Part shown: in pieces, positions 27,111 through 36,809 of the stretch
Layout of the letters: every line of letters starts with the position of its first letter
Position numbering within the stretch: position 1 is the first letter of the stretch
Assembly: GCF_900106065.1 (NCBI RefSeq)
Contig: NZ_LT629796.1
Location: 744,001-808,000, forward strand
Origin: Pseudomonas mandelii
GTDB taxonomy: Bacteria; Pseudomonadota; Gammaproteobacteria; Pseudomonadales; Pseudomonadaceae
Reading direction: 5' to 3'
DNA length: 64,000 bases
Program-made: the position numbers and the translations under genes
Notes under the pieces: generated by a model
The model's database searches: none
What the model was told of the DNA's origin: nothing
Seen by the model: only the letters and a program-made list of their open reading frames with translations

Positions 27111-29753
27111 ATGCGCGCCAACTCGTCTGATCCACAAGACACCGTCACAGCGACCCAACCGATCAAGGCAGAGCGCCTGCGCTTGCTGGATCTGGCCAGC
27201 AAATATCGCCAGCCCATCGGCCTGGCGGTGACGCTGCTGTTGTTCGCTATCGCGCTGATTGCCTGTCGTCATCTGCTGAGCGAACTCGATCTGTACGCTT
27301 TGCACGACTCGATTCTTGAAGTCCCTAAACCGGCACTGCTGGGCGCATTGGCTGCGACCGTGGTCGGCTTCATCATTCTGCTGGGGTATGAATGGTCCGC
27401 CAGTCGCTACGCGGGCGTGACGCTGGCGCCGCGAATTCTTGCGCTGGGGGGCTTCACGGCATTTGCCATCGGCAACGCCATCGGTCTTTCGATGCTCTCG
27501 GGGGGCTCGGTCCGCTACCGTTTATATGCACGGCACGGTCTGGGGGCGTCAGATGTCGCTCACATGACGTTATTCGCCAGCCTCTCGCTCGGCTGCGCAC
27601 TGCCACCACTGGCCGCCCTGGCGACCCTCAGCAATCTGCCTGCTGCTTCGGCGGCCCTGGGATTGTCCGAAGGTTTGCTGGGGGGCGTTGCCGCGGCGGT
27701 TTTGCTGCTGTTCGGCGTATTGGCCATCGGCATCTACCGCCGTCGCCTGCCGGAACAACCTTCCCCGGATAACCTGCTGGTCAAGGTCGGACGCCGCACC
27801 TTGCGCCTCCCCGGTCGCCGCCTGACTTTCCTGCAACTGATCATCACCGCACTGGACGTGGCCGCCGCCGCGACCGTGCTCTATTTGTTGCTGCCGGAAG
27901 CGCCGCCCTTCGGTGCGTTCCTGCTGGTGTACCTGCTAGCCCTGGCCGCCGGTGTGCTCAGCCATGTGCCCGGCGGGGTCGGCGTATTTGAAGCCATTCT
28001 GTTGGCCGCCTTCGCCGACACACTCGGCGCCGCACCACTGGCCGCTGCGCTGCTGCTCTATCGCCTGATCTACGTCGTGCTGCCGCTGCTGGTGGCGTGT
28101 GTGCTCCTGTTGATCAACGAAGGCCAGCGTCTGTTTCAGTCGCGCCAGTCCCTGCGGGCCGCTTCCGGTCTGGCGGCGCCGATCCTGGCGGTGCTGGTGT
28201 TCCTGTCCGGCGTGGTGCTGCTGTTCTCCGGCGTCACCCCGGAAATCGACACCCGGCTGGAACACATCGGCTTTCTGATCCCGCACCGCCTGGTCGACGC
28301 CTCGCACTTCGGTGCCAGTCTGGTCGGCGTGCTGTGCCTGCTGCTGGCTCAAGGTCTGCGTCGTCGACTGTCCGCCGCCTGGATGTTGACCACCATTCTA
28401 TTGCTGGTCGGCGCCCTGCTCTCCCTGCTCAAAGGCTTTGACTGGGAAGAAGCTTGCCTGATGACCCTGACGGCGAGCCTGCTGGGTGTATTTCGCCGCT
28501 CGTTCTACCGCCCGAGTCGCCTGACTGAATTGCCGTTCTCGCCGCTCTATCTGGTCTCCAGCCTATGCGTGCTCGGCGCCTCGATCTGGTTGCTGCTGTT
28601 TGCGTACCAGGACGTCCCGTACAGCCATCAACTCTGGTGGCAATTCACCCTCGACGCCGACGCCCCGCGTGGCTTGCGCTCATTGTTGGGGGCCGCCGTC
28701 CTGCTGGTGGTCGTGTCGCTGACCTGGTTGCTGCGCACCGCGCGCCCGGTGATTCACTTGCCGACGCCTGACGAGCTGGATCGCGCCATAAAGATCCTGA
28801 TGGCCTCCTCCCAACCGGACGGCGGCCTCGCCCTGACCGGTGACAAGGCGCTGCTGTTTCATCCCAACGACGAGGCGTTCCTGATGTACGCCCGCCGTGG
28901 CCGCAGCCTGGTGGCCTTGTACGACCCGATCGGCCCGAGCCAGCAACGGGCGGAAATGATCTGGCAGTTCCGCGACCTCTGCGACGTCCACCACGCCCGC
29001 CCCGTGTTCTATCAAGTGCGCGCCGAAAACCTGCCGTACTACATGGACATCGGCCTGACCGCGATCAAGCTCGGCGAAGAAGCCCGGGTCGACCTGAAAC
29101 GTTTTGATCTCGAAGCCAAGGGCAAAGAGATGAAGGACCTGCGTTACACCTGGAATCGCGGGACCCGTGATGGGTTGTCGCTGGAGATCTTTGAACCGGG
29201 CCATGCGCCGATGGATGAGCTCAAGGTGATTTCCGATGCCTGGCTGACCGGCAAGAACGTGCGCGAGAAAGGCTTCTCGCTCGGGCGTTTCAGTGACGAT
29301 TACATCAAGCATTTCCGCGTCGCGGTGATTCGTTTCGAAGGGCGCCCGGTGGCATTTGCCAACCTGCTCGAGACTTACGGCCATGACCTGGCCAGCCTCG
29401 ACCTGATGCGCGCGCACCCGGACGCGCCCAAGCTGACCATGGAGTTCATGATGGTCGGCCTGATTCAACATTATAAAAATCATGGATACGCGCGTTTCAG
29501 CCTGGGCATGGTGCCGCTGTCGGGGTTGCAACCCCGGCGTGGTGCACCGCTGACCCAGCGCCTGGGCTCGATGGTTTTCCGCCGTGGTGAGCAGCTCTAC
29601 AACTTCCAAGGCTTGCGCCGCTTCAAAGACAAATTCCAGCCTGACTGGGAACCCCGTTATATGGCCGTGCCCGCCGGACTCGATCCGCTGGTTGCCCTGG
29701 CCGATACTGCTGCCCTGATTGCGGGCGGCTTGACTGGATTGGTGAAACGCTGA
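27111..29753 (+). CDS. mprF: Bifunctional phosphatidylglycerol aminoacyltransferase/flippase MprF
   Basis: 880 residues from ATG at 27111 (GAGG 7 bases upstream; a TTG three bases earlier is less likely). The N-terminal half has about 13-14 membrane segments (flippase). The C-terminal cytosolic DUF2156 domain (about 545-880) has the GNAT-like catalytic core, including GLALTGDKALLFHPNDEAF, FYQVRAENLPYYMDIGL and LEFMMVGL-like TMEFMMVGLIQHYKNHGY. It transfers an amino acid from aminoacyl-tRNA to phosphatidylglycerol; the P. aeruginosa enzyme uses Ala-tRNA. Lowers negative surface charge. Coupled by 1-base overlap to acvB, as in P. aeruginosa. Confidence 0.93.
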   Translation: MRANSSDPQDTVTATQPIKAERLRLLDLASKYRQPIGLAVTLLLFAIALIACRHLLSELDLYALHDSILEVPKPALLGALAATVVGFIILLGYEWSASRYAGVTLAPRILALGGFTAFAIGNAIGLSMLSGGSVRYRLYARHGLGASDVAHMTLFASLSLGCALPPLAALATLSNLPAASAALGLSEGLLGGVAAAVLLLFGVLAIGIYRRRLPEQPSPDNLLVKVGRRTLRLPGRRLTFLQLIITALDVAAAATVLYLLLPEAPPFGAFLLVYLLALAAGVLSHVPGGVGVFEAILLAAFADTLGAAPLAAALLLYRLIYVVLPLLVACVLLLINEGQRLFQSRQSLRAASGLAAPILAVLVFLSGVVLLFSGVTPEIDTRLEHIGFLIPHRLVDASHFGASLVGVLCLLLAQGLRRRLSAAWMLTTILLLVGALLSLLKGFDWEEACLMTLTASLLGVFRRSFYRPSRLTELPFSPLYLVSSLCVLGASIWLLLFAYQDVPYSHQLWWQFTLDADAPRGLRSLLGAAVLLVVVSLTWLLRTARPVIHLPTPDELDRAIKILMASSQPDGGLALTGDKALLFHPNDEAFLMYARRGRSLVALYDPIGPSQQRAEMIWQFRDLCDVHHARPVFYQVRAENLPYYMDIGLTAIKLGEEARVDLKRFDLEAKGKEMKDLRYTWNRGTRDGLSLEIFEPGHAPMDELKVISDAWLTGKNVREKGFSLGRFSDDYIKHFRVAVIRFEGRPVAFANLLETYGHDLASLDLMRAHPDAPKLTMEFMMVGLIQHYKNHGYARFSLGMVPLSGLQPRRGAPLTQRLGSMVFRRGEQLYNFQGLRRFKDKFQPDWEPRYMAVPAGLDPLVALADTAALIAGGLTGLVKR

Positions 29754-31048
29754 TGATTCAACGCTCCTTGCGGTACGTACTGGGCACACTGGTCGTGTTG
29801 GCCCTGATTATCGGTGGCGGCTACTGGTACCTGAAGCGCCCGGCCCCCGAACCGACCCTCGAACAGCTGAAGCCGGCTGATGGCACGGCGATGACGCGCG
29901 TCATTCCCGGCAACACGCCACGCGCCCAGGTGCTGGTGGCGGTCAATGAAGACCAGAAACTCAGCGACAAACAGTTGATGACCCTGAGCCGCACCGGCTC
30001 GGCGCAGATTGTTCAGGTGATCCTGCCCAAGGACTGCCTGCTGCAAAGTCGTGCCCTGCAATCAGGCCTGCGAGAACTCAAAGGCCCGGCGACCCTGGTC
30101 AGCGGTATCGGCCCTGGCGCGGTGCTGGCGTGGCGCTGGTTGTCCGAGCAGAAGGACGACAAGGCCCAGGCTGTCTCCGTCGACCTGGCACTGGAAAAAC
30201 CCGGCTGCACCCACTTGCTGCCAAAAAGTGCCGCTCACGGTCACTGGCTGGTGGCCTGGAACGACAACCCGGACGACACCAGCGCCGGCTTCGTGCGCGA
30301 TCAAGCCAACGCCGAAACCAGCATCAGCGACTACGACATCAACCTGCCGCAAGTGCTGAACAACGAACTGCGTAAACTCCTGGTCGGCGGCGACAAAGCC
30401 GCTGGCGGCCTGCAAATCCCCGTGGTCGAAGTCCCGGCCGGCCAAGCCAAGGACACCGTGACCCTGTTCCTGTCCGGTGACGGCGGCTGGCGTGACCTGG
30501 ACCGCGACGTCGCGGGCGAGATGGCCAAGATCGGCTACCCGGTGGTCGGTATCGACACTCTGCGCTACTACTGGCAGCACAAGAGCCCGGAGCAAAGCGC
30601 TCTGGACCTGGCCGAGCTGATGCAACACTACCGGCAGAAATGGGGCACCAAGCGCTTCATCCTGACCGGCTACTCGTTCGGCGCCGATGTCCTGCCAGCG
30701 ATCTACAACCGCCTGGAACCCGCAGAACAACAACGCGTCGACGCCATCATCCTGCTCGCCTTCGCCCGCACCGGCAGCTTCGAAATCGAAGTCGAAGGCT
30801 GGCTCGGCAACGCCGGCAAAGAAGCCGCCACCGGCCCGGAAATGGCCAAGCTGCCACCGGAGAAAGTGGTGTGCATCTACGGCGAAGAAGAAGTCGACGA
30901 AAGCGGCTGCACCGACAAGACCGCCGTGGGCGAAGCGATGAAGCTACCGGGCGGCCACCACTTCGACGAGAACTACCCGGCGCTGGCAAAGCGCTTGGTG
31001 GACATCATCGAGAAGCGTCAGGCCAAGGGTGAGACGGCTCAGGAGTGA
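29753..31048 (+). CDS. acvB: AcvB/VirJ-family periplasmic serine hydrolase
   Basis: 431 residues. N-terminal uncleaved-type signal/anchor (VLGTLVVLALIIGGGYWYL), a first domain (about 40-220), and a C-terminal alpha/beta-hydrolase VirJ domain with FLSGDGGWRDLDRDVAGEM and the nucleophile elbow GYSFGADVLP; a late GGHHFDENY supplies the likely catalytic His. Overlaps mprF. In P. aeruginosa the equivalent (PA0919) hydrolyses alanyl-phosphatidylglycerol, so the pair makes and removes the modified lipid. Function here is by family and synteny. Confidence 0.88.
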   Translation: MIQRSLRYVLGTLVVLALIIGGGYWYLKRPAPEPTLEQLKPADGTAMTRVIPGNTPRAQVLVAVNEDQKLSDKQLMTLSRTGSAQIVQVILPKDCLLQSRALQSGLRELKGPATLVSGIGPGAVLAWRWLSEQKDDKAQAVSVDLALEKPGCTHLLPKSAAHGHWLVAWNDNPDDTSAGFVRDQANAETSISDYDINLPQVLNNELRKLLVGGDKAAGGLQIPVVEVPAGQAKDTVTLFLSGDGGWRDLDRDVAGEMAKIGYPVVGIDTLRYYWQHKSPEQSALDLAELMQHYRQKWGTKRFILTGYSFGADVLPAIYNRLEPAEQQRVDAIILLAFARTGSFEIEVEGWLGNAGKEAATGPEMAKLPPEKVVCIYGEEEVDESGCTDKTAVGEAMKLPGGHHFDENYPALAKRLVDIIEKRQAKGETAQE

Positions 31049-31066
31049 TCTGAGGCGAGCCCACCC

Positions 31067-31103
31067 AAAGCCCCCGCAGCCGAAAGGCTGCAGGGGCTTT
31101 TTT
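31067..31103 (+). terminator. Terminator after mprF-acvB
   Basis: AAAGCCCCCGCAGCC, loop GAAA, GGCTGCAGGGGCTTTTTT: a strong stem followed by T-run, 19 bases after the acvB stop. Confidence 0.9.
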
Positions 31104-31141
31104 ATAGTTACCGATTCAACTGAACACCACAGCCCCCCCGA

Positions 31142-31230
31142 GGGAGCGGGCTTGCCCGCGATTGCGGTATGTCGGTCACATCAATGTCGATTCTGCCGCC
31201 GTCATCGCGGGCAAGCCCGCTCCCACAGGA
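31142..31230. repeat. REPIN
   Basis: GGGAGCGGGCTTGCCCGCGA and TCGCGGGCAAGCCCGCTCCC are perfect inverted ends around a spacer of about 45 bases. Confidence 0.88.
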
Positions 31231-31278
31231 TCCACGTGCCGCCTGTGCGGATGCGTCTACCACCCTCGATACTGGCAC

Positions 31279-31569
31279 TTAGTCTTTCCTGGCGAACCGT
31301 GTTCTCATATCGTCGTGACAAATTACACTGGCCTGATCAAAACCGGCCAAGCGCTCCGCAGCTACTGCCTCAACGCAAAGATCATTAATCTCGTCGAGCA
31401 TTTCCTGATAGGCATCGACATTGATAATGACCGCTGCTGGCTGATTATTTTGGACAATGACCATGCACTCAATGGCACGGCTAGAGATCTCCTTGAGTTT
31501 CGTACTGAAGCCCCTGACCATTGCAGTTGTCGATACTGCTTGGACAGCACGCACTGATGATGCCGCCAT
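31279..31569 (-). CDS. Phd/YefM-type antitoxin without adjacent toxin
   Basis: 96 residues from ATG at 31569, preceded by GAGAGG at good spacing; a longer start at 31593 lacks one. The Phd/YefM fold is suggested by FSTKLKEISSRAIECMVIVQ, followed by QPAAVIINVDAYQEMLDEI, the usual core in which the N-terminal part binds DNA and the C-terminus binds toxin. The C-terminal tail (CVEAVAAERLAGFDQ...) is typical in length. No RelE/Doc-type toxin lies on either side, so it is an orphan or a regulator with another target. It lies between a REPIN and a structured-RNA/DUF3077 unit. Confidence 0.72.
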   Translation of the reverse strand: MAASSVRAVQAVSTTAMVRGFSTKLKEISSRAIECMVIVQNNQPAAVIINVDAYQEMLDEINDLCVEAVAAERLAGFDQASVICHDDMRTRFARKD

Positions 31570-31844
31570 ACTCACCTCTCTCAAATACTGCAAATCTGAA
31601 CGCGCAGCTCAACGTACCGTTTACTTAACGTGTCGCAATATCGGAAGACGCCCGCGGACCTTGTAGGCAAACTCCGAATCTCGTGTTTGGGCACTTTGCC
31701 GCCTTGTTGCGTTTTTCTTCGACGGGATACTCTCCGGACGTCGCTGACCATTCAGCGATCGGGCTTGGAAACCCGTCGGATCACAGCGCAACAGCACCTC
31801 CACCTCGATTCCAGACGTTTTAACGACTGCGAACTTGGTGTTAT

Positions 31845-31917
31845 GGCGGCTGTGCGTGGGACGCCTTCGGGCGTGCCGGTTCTATGGTCCCCGGTTTCCA
31901 ACCTGCGTACAGCCGCC
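31845..31917 (+). ncRNA. Candidate structured leader RNA upstream of the DUF3077-like gene
   Basis: A perfect 9-bp closing stem (GGCGGCTGT 31845-31853 with ACAGCCGCC 31909-31917) encloses an ACGCC-TTCG-GGCGT UUCG-tetraloop hairpin (31861-31874), CCGG...CCGG complementarity (31876-31879/31891-31894) and a GGTT-TCC-AACC hairpin (31893-31903). It ends 53 bases before the start codon. I recall similar sequences before small DUF genes in other pseudomonads but cannot assign an Rfam family. The remaining 31570-31844 stretch holds the promoter region for both genes; I see no other gene there. Confidence 0.55.
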
Positions 31918-31970
31918 ACCCATTCGCTTGGAAACGAACGTGGCGACTCCTCTAATGCTGGAGAATGACC

Positions 31971-32297
31971 ATGACAAAAATTGATTCAACCGCGATCTCA
32001 GAATTAAAAACCATAGGCTACACCCCACTCATCTACTGCCCGGATCAGGCGCTATTCAACGTCCGCGCCGGCGTCCCCATCGTTGATGCCTTGTCACAAG
32101 CCTCTGACCTGCTGTTCCTCGGCAAATCATTTGCCGAGGATGCTGCCTACGCAAGAGACACCGACCGCCACGCCTGGGCCGCTCACTATCTGACGGCGAT
32201 GGGCAAAGCCGTGATTGATGATGTTGTGAAGGTGCTGACGCCGCGACCGGCCCGGACGAAGACCGAATCAGAAGAAGGGCTGCCTGAGTGCCAGTAA
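31971..32297 (+). CDS. DUF3077-like small protein
   Basis: 108 residues; ATG at 31971 has GGAG 7 bases upstream (ATG at 31965 is too close to it). The core ALFNVRAGVPIVDALSQASDLLFLGKSFAEDAA resembles the DUF3077 family of small Pseudomonas proteins; a charged C-terminal tail follows. No signal peptide or membrane segment. Function unknown. The candidate leader RNA upstream is its most distinctive feature. Confidence 0.68.
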   Translation: MTKIDSTAISELKTIGYTPLIYCPDQALFNVRAGVPIVDALSQASDLLFLGKSFAEDAAYARDTDRHAWAAHYLTAMGKAVIDDVVKVLTPRPARTKTESEEGLPECQ

Positions 32298-32323
32298 GCG
32301 CACAGACATGAAACACCGCCGCC

Positions 32324-32420
32324 CCTTGTGGGAGCGAGCCTGCTCGCGAAGGCGTCGTGTCAGCCACTATCAAGGTTGGCTGATACACCGCTTTCGCGAG
32401 CAGGCTCGCTCCCACAAGGG
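32324..32420. repeat. REPIN
   Basis: Inverted ends CTTGTGGGAGCGAGCCTGCT and AGCAGGCTCGCTCCCACAAG with GCGAA/TTCGC extension; spacer about 45 bases. Confidence 0.88.
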
Positions 32421-32453
32421 ACCTTCTTGGCCTTCAGGGCGAGATTCCAGGCA

Positions 32454-32494
32454 CAAAAAAGCCCCCGCTGCCGCACTGGCAACGGGGGCTTTTC
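32454..32494. terminator. Terminator of kup (bidirectional shape)
   Basis: A-run, GCCCCCG...CGGGGGC stem with inner TGCC/GGCA pairing, and T-run; just downstream of the kup stop on the minus strand. Confidence 0.85.
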
Positions 32495-32502
32495 AATGGG
32501 GC

Positions 32503-34404
32503 TTACATCTCGACCTGAGTGCCCAGCTCAATCACCCGGTTCAGCGGCAGATTGAAGAAGCGCAAATTGCCATTGGCATTCCTCAACATGAAGGCGAACA
32601 GCGCCTCGCGCCAACGGGCCATGCCTTCGAGTTTGGAGGCGATCACCGTCTCGCGGCTGAGGAAGTAGGTGGTGCGCATCGGGCTGAAGTCGAGGTCATC
32701 GAGGTGGCACAGTTTCAGTGCTTGCGGCACGTCCGGCTCGTCGACAAAGCCGAAGTGCAGGATCACCCGGAAGAACCCTTCGCCGTAGGAATCGACTTCG
32801 AAGCGTCGGCTCGACGGTACTCGCGGGATGTCTTCGTAGACCACGGTCAACAGCACCACTTGCTCGTGCAGCACCTGGTTATGCAGCAGGTTGTGCAACA
32901 GCGCGTGCGGTACGGCATCCGGACGTGCGGTCAGGAACACGGCGGTGCCCTGCACGCGATGCGGTGGTTGTACGGCGATACTGCTGATGAAAATCGGCAG
33001 GGGCAGGCCGCCCTCGTCCATGCGTTCCACCAGCAGTTGTTTGCCGCGTTTCCAGGTGGTCATCAGCACGAACAGCGCGATACCGGCGATTACCGGGAAC
33101 GCCCCGCCCTGAATGATTTTCGGCACGTTGGCGGCAAAGTACAGACCGTCCACCAACAAGAAGCCGAGCAACAGCGGAACAGCGAGCACCGGCGGCCATT
33201 TCCACAGCAGCAATATCACCGCCGACACCAGGATGGTGGTCATCAGCATCGTGCCGGTCACCGCCACGCCGTAGGCCGAGGCCAGGGCGCCTGAGGACTC
33301 GAAACCCAGCACCAACAGGATCACGCCGACCATCAATGCCCAGTTCACCGCACCGATGTAGATCTGGCCCTGCTCGGCGCTGGAGGTGTGGCGGATGTGC
33401 ATGCGCGGAATGTAGCCGAGCTGGATCGCCTGACGGGTCAGGGAGAACGCGCCGGAGATGACCGCTTGCGAGGCAATCACCGTGGCCATCGTCGACAACC
33501 CCACCAATGGAAGCAACGCCCAGCTTGGCGCCAACAGGTAGAACGGGTTGCGAGCGGCTTCCGGATCACCCAGCAACAGCGCTCCCTGGCCGAAGTAGTT
33601 CAGTACCAGCGCTGGCAGCACAAGGATGAACCACGCACGGGCAATCGGCTTGCGCCCGAAGTGGCCCATGTCGGCGTACAGCGCTTCGGCACCGGTCAAC
33701 GCCAGCACCACCGCGCCGAGGATCGCCACGCCCATGCCCGGATGCTGGGTGAAGAAACGCACGCCCCAGACCGGGTTCAGCGCTTGCAACACTTCCGGGT
33801 GCTGCAAGATGCCGTGGACACCCAGTGCCCCGAGCACCACAAACCAGGTGACCATGATCGGCCCGAACAGAATGCCGATGCGCGCGGTGCCGTGGCTCTG
33901 AATCAGGAACAGCGCCACCAGCACGACCAAGGACAGCGGCACCACCCAATGGTCGATGCCTTCGAACGCCAGCCCCAAGCCTTCAATCGCCGAGAGCACG
34001 GAAATCGCCGGGGTGATCATGCTGTCACCATAGAACAGCGCCGCACCGATCAACCCACACACCACCAGCAACGCCCGCAACTTCGGATGCCCCGCCGCCG
34101 CCCGCCGCGCCAGCGCGGTCAAGGCCATGATCCCGCCTTCGCCCTGGTTGTCGGCACGCAGCACGAACATCATGTATTTGATCGAGACGACCCAGATCAG
34201 CGACCAGAAGATCAGCGCCAGGATGCCCAACACGCCGTCATGGTTGACCGGTACGCCATAGCCACCGGAAAACACTTCTTTGAGGGTGTACAGCGGGCTC
34301 GTGCCGATATCGCCATAAACCACCCCGACCGCCGCGACCAGCATGCCGATCGGCTTTGCCGCCGAATGCTCGGCACCCGCTGCCTGACTACTTGCCTGCC
34401 CCAT
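32503..34404 (-). CDS. kup: Low-affinity potassium uptake protein Kup
   Basis: 633 residues, normal length. The N-terminal conserved motif [22 protein letters not shown] is diagnostic of KUP/HAK/KT transporters, with about 12 membrane segments (residues about 20-440) and a cytosolic C-terminal domain. [18 protein letters not shown] is also characteristic. Proton-coupled K+ import across the inner membrane. Monocistronic and divergent from rimO. Confidence 0.95.
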   Translation of the reverse strand: MGQASSQAAGAEHSAAKPIGMLVAAVGVVYGDIGTSPLYTLKEVFSGGYGVPVNHDGVLGILALIFWSLIWVVSIKYMMFVLRADNQGEGGIMALTALARRAAAGHPKLRALLVVCGLIGAALFYGDSMITPAISVLSAIEGLGLAFEGIDHWVVPLSLVVLVALFLIQSHGTARIGILFGPIMVTWFVVLGALGVHGILQHPEVLQALNPVWGVRFFTQHPGMGVAILGAVVLALTGAEALYADMGHFGRKPIARAWFILVLPALVLNYFGQGALLLGDPEAARNPFYLLAPSWALLPLVGLSTMATVIASQAVISGAFSLTRQAIQLGYIPRMHIRHTSSAEQGQIYIGAVNWALMVGVILLVLGFESSGALASAYGVAVTGTMLMTTILVSAVILLLWKWPPVLAVPLLLGFLLVDGLYFAANVPKIIQGGAFPVIAGIALFVLMTTWKRGKQLLVERMDEGGLPLPIFISSIAVQPPHRVQGTAVFLTARPDAVPHALLHNLLHNQVLHEQVVLLTVVYEDIPRVPSSRRFEVDSYGEGFFRVILHFGFVDEPDVPQALKLCHLDDLDFSPMRTTYFLSRETVIASKLEGMARWREALFAFMLRNANGNLRFFNLPLNRVIELGTQVEM

Positions 34405-34693
34405 CCAAAACTCCTACTACTCAGACCCGGACTTCTTATAAGAAGCACTATGCTTTGCCGTGCAGCATGCGCTGTTTTACATGACGTTACAGACGTTTCA
34501 TTGACTGTAAAAAATCGGTAAAGCGTAAAGGCGCGAAGCATAGCGCAGCACTCGTCGTATTTCCCTGCATAAAGCTGGTCAAGTGCGCGTCTCATCGCTA
34601 GAATTGCGCACTTTTTGACCAGAGGCGCAACATAGCGCCCGTCTGTCGCCTTGCCGTCTTCGGCTGGAGGCGTCCCAAATACCGAGGTTAGAC

Positions 34694-36031
34694 ATGTCCA
34701 CCACTCCTGCGCCGGCCAATCCAAAAGTTGGCTTCGTATCCCTGGGTTGCCCCAAAGCACTGGTCGACTCCGAGCGCATCCTTACCCAGCTGCGCATGGA
34801 AGGCTATGACGTCGTGTCCACTTACGAGGACGCCGATGTCGTGGTGGTCAACACTTGCGGTTTCATCGACTCGGCCAAGGCTGAGTCCCTGGAAGTGATC
34901 GGCGAAGCCATCAAGGAAAACGGCAAGGTCATCGTGACCGGCTGCATGGGCGTCGAAGAAGGCAACATCCGCAAGGTGCACCCGAGCGTGCTGGCCGTGA
35001 CCGGTCCGCAGCAGTACGAGCAAGTGGTCAACGCCGTGCACGACGCCGTGCCACCGCGCCAGGATCACAACCCTCTGATCGACCTGGTGCCGCCGCAAGG
35101 CATCAAGCTGACCCCGCGCCACTACGCCTATCTGAAGATTTCCGAAGGCTGCAACCACAGTTGCAGCTTCTGCATCATCCCGTCGATGCGCGGCAAGCTG
35201 GTCAGCCGTCCGGTCGGTGACGTGCTCGACGAAGCCCAGCGCCTAGTCAAGGCCGGCGTCAAGGAGCTGCTGGTGATCTCGCAAGACACCAGCGCCTACG
35301 GCGTCGACGTGAAATACCGCACCGGTTTCTGGAACGGCGCGCCGGTGAAAACCCGCATGACCGAACTCTGCGAAGCACTGAGCACCCTCGGCGTCTGGGT
35401 TCGCTTGCACTACGTTTACCCGTACCCGCACGTCGACGAGCTGATCCCGCTGATGGCCGCCGGGAAAATCCTGCCGTACCTGGACATCCCGTTCCAGCAC
35501 GCCAGCCCGAAAGTCCTGAAAGCCATGAAACGCCCGGCCTTCGAAGACAAGACCCTGGCGCGCATCAAGAACTGGCGCGAGATCTGCCCGGACCTGATCA
35601 TCCGTTCGACCTTCATCGTTGGCTTCCCCGGCGAAACCGAAGAAGACTTCCAGTACCTGCTGAACTGGCTGACCGAAGCGCAACTCGACCGCGTCGGCTG
35701 CTTCCAGTACTCACCAGTCGAAGGCGCACCGGCCAACCTGCTGGACGCGGCCATCGTGCCGGACGACGTCAAGCAAGACCGTTGGGATCGCTTCATGGCG
35801 CACCAGCAGGCCATCAGCTCGGCGCGCCTGCAAATGCGCGTCGGCCGTGAAATCGAAGTGCTGGTAGACGAAGTCGACGAGCAAGGCGCCGTTGGCCGCT
35901 GCTTCTTCGATGCCCCGGAAATCGACGGCAACGTGTTCATCGACAACGGCAGCAACCTCAAGCCAGGCGACAAGGTCTGGTGCAAAGTGACCGACGCCGA
36001 CGAATACGACCTGTGGGCTGAACAGATCTAA
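34694..36031 (+). CDS. rimO: Ribosomal protein S12 methylthiotransferase
   Basis: 445 residues. N-terminal UPF0004 domain with three cluster Cys ([29 protein letters not shown]), a radical-SAM domain with [15 protein letters not shown] (CxxxCxxC), and a C-terminal TRAM domain. It methylthiolates Asp88 of ribosomal protein S12 using two Fe-S clusters and SAM. The GCMGVEEGN region distinguishes RimO from MiaB. Confidence 0.95.
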   Translation: MSTTPAPANPKVGFVSLGCPKALVDSERILTQLRMEGYDVVSTYEDADVVVVNTCGFIDSAKAESLEVIGEAIKENGKVIVTGCMGVEEGNIRKVHPSVLAVTGPQQYEQVVNAVHDAVPPRQDHNPLIDLVPPQGIKLTPRHYAYLKISEGCNHSCSFCIIPSMRGKLVSRPVGDVLDEAQRLVKAGVKELLVISQDTSAYGVDVKYRTGFWNGAPVKTRMTELCEALSTLGVWVRLHYVYPYPHVDELIPLMAAGKILPYLDIPFQHASPKVLKAMKRPAFEDKTLARIKNWREICPDLIIRSTFIVGFPGETEEDFQYLLNWLTEAQLDRVGCFQYSPVEGAPANLLDAAIVPDDVKQDRWDRFMAHQQAISSARLQMRVGREIEVLVDEVDEQGAVGRCFFDAPEIDGNVFIDNGSNLKPGDKVWCKVTDADEYDLWAEQI

Positions 36032-36045
36032 ACGCAAAAAATACG

Positions 36046-36084
36046 AAAAGCCCTGCTCTCTTGACGAGATGCGGGGCTTTTTTA
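36046..36084 (+). terminator. Terminator of rimO
   Basis: AAAGCCCTGCTCTC ... GAGATGCGGGGCTTT with T-run; 15 bases after the stop. Confidence 0.85.
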
Positions 36085-36144
36085 GGTCTATCGTTTTGTG
36101 GAAGAAAGGACTCGCACACTCCACGGTAAAAGGGGCATCCGGCC

Positions 36145-36618
36145 ATGCGCCAACATTCGGTCATCCACACGCCGAAACAGAGCGACTACGAAGAACTCAC
36201 ACAAGTCTGGGAAGCTTCGGTGCGCGCCACCCATGATTTTCTGCCGGACAGCTACATTGAATTGCTGAAGAACCTGGTGCTGACCCGCTACCTCGACGCG
36301 GTGATGCTGATCTGCACCAAGGACTCGCGCCAGCGCATCACCGGGTTTGCCGGGGTGGCGGCGGGCAAGATCGAGATGCTCTTCATCGACCCGGCCCACC
36401 GGGGTCAGGGTTTGGGCAAGCAGTTGCTGCGTTATGCCATGGAACACCTGAACGCCAACGAGCTGGACGTAAACGAGCAGAACCCGCAGGCCTTGGGGTT
36501 TTACTTCAAGCAGGGGTTTGAGGTGATTGGTCGTTCGGAGGTCGATGGCATGGGTCAGCCTTATCCGTTGCTGCACATGCGTTTGCGCCAGGCGCAACAA
36601 AAGACCCGCAACGGCTGA
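36145..36618 (+). CDS. GNAT-family N-acetyltransferase
   Basis: 157 residues. Acetyl-CoA-binding motif A is seen as IEMLFIDPAHRGQGLGKQLL (R-x-x-G-x-G), and motif B as NEQNPQALGFYFKQGFEVIGR. The N-terminus VWEASVRATHDFLP is like that of the YjhQ/YafP-type acetyltransferases. Substrate unknown. Single gene between the rimO terminator and a REPIN. Confidence 0.85.
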   Translation: MRQHSVIHTPKQSDYEELTQVWEASVRATHDFLPDSYIELLKNLVLTRYLDAVMLICTKDSRQRITGFAGVAAGKIEMLFIDPAHRGQGLGKQLLRYAMEHLNANELDVNEQNPQALGFYFKQGFEVIGRSEVDGMGQPYPLLHMRLRQAQQKTRNG

Positions 36619-36630
36619 CACAACATGAAA

Positions 36631-36725
36631 CCCTTGTGGAAGCGAGCCTGCTCGCGAAAGCGGTCTATCAATCGACATTGATGTTGAAGCTGAAGACGCT
36701 TTCGCGAGCAGGCTCGCCCCCACAT
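36631..36725. repeat. REPIN
   Basis: Left AAGCGAGCCTGCTCGCGAAA and right TTTCGCGAGCAGGCTCGCCC form inverted REP cores; spacer about 45 bases. Confidence 0.88.
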
Positions 36726-36809
36726 TAAAAGCACCTGCGGCAAATGGAGCCGGGATTAACCAGCGCCCAGCAGGTACAATGCCCACCCCTTTTTTGTTAC
36801 GGCCCTGTC

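Noticed and set aside
31457..31666. Plus-strand frame opposite the Phd-type antitoxin
   Set aside because: No ribosome site and no recognisable toxin motif; it is antisense to the better supported antitoxin gene.
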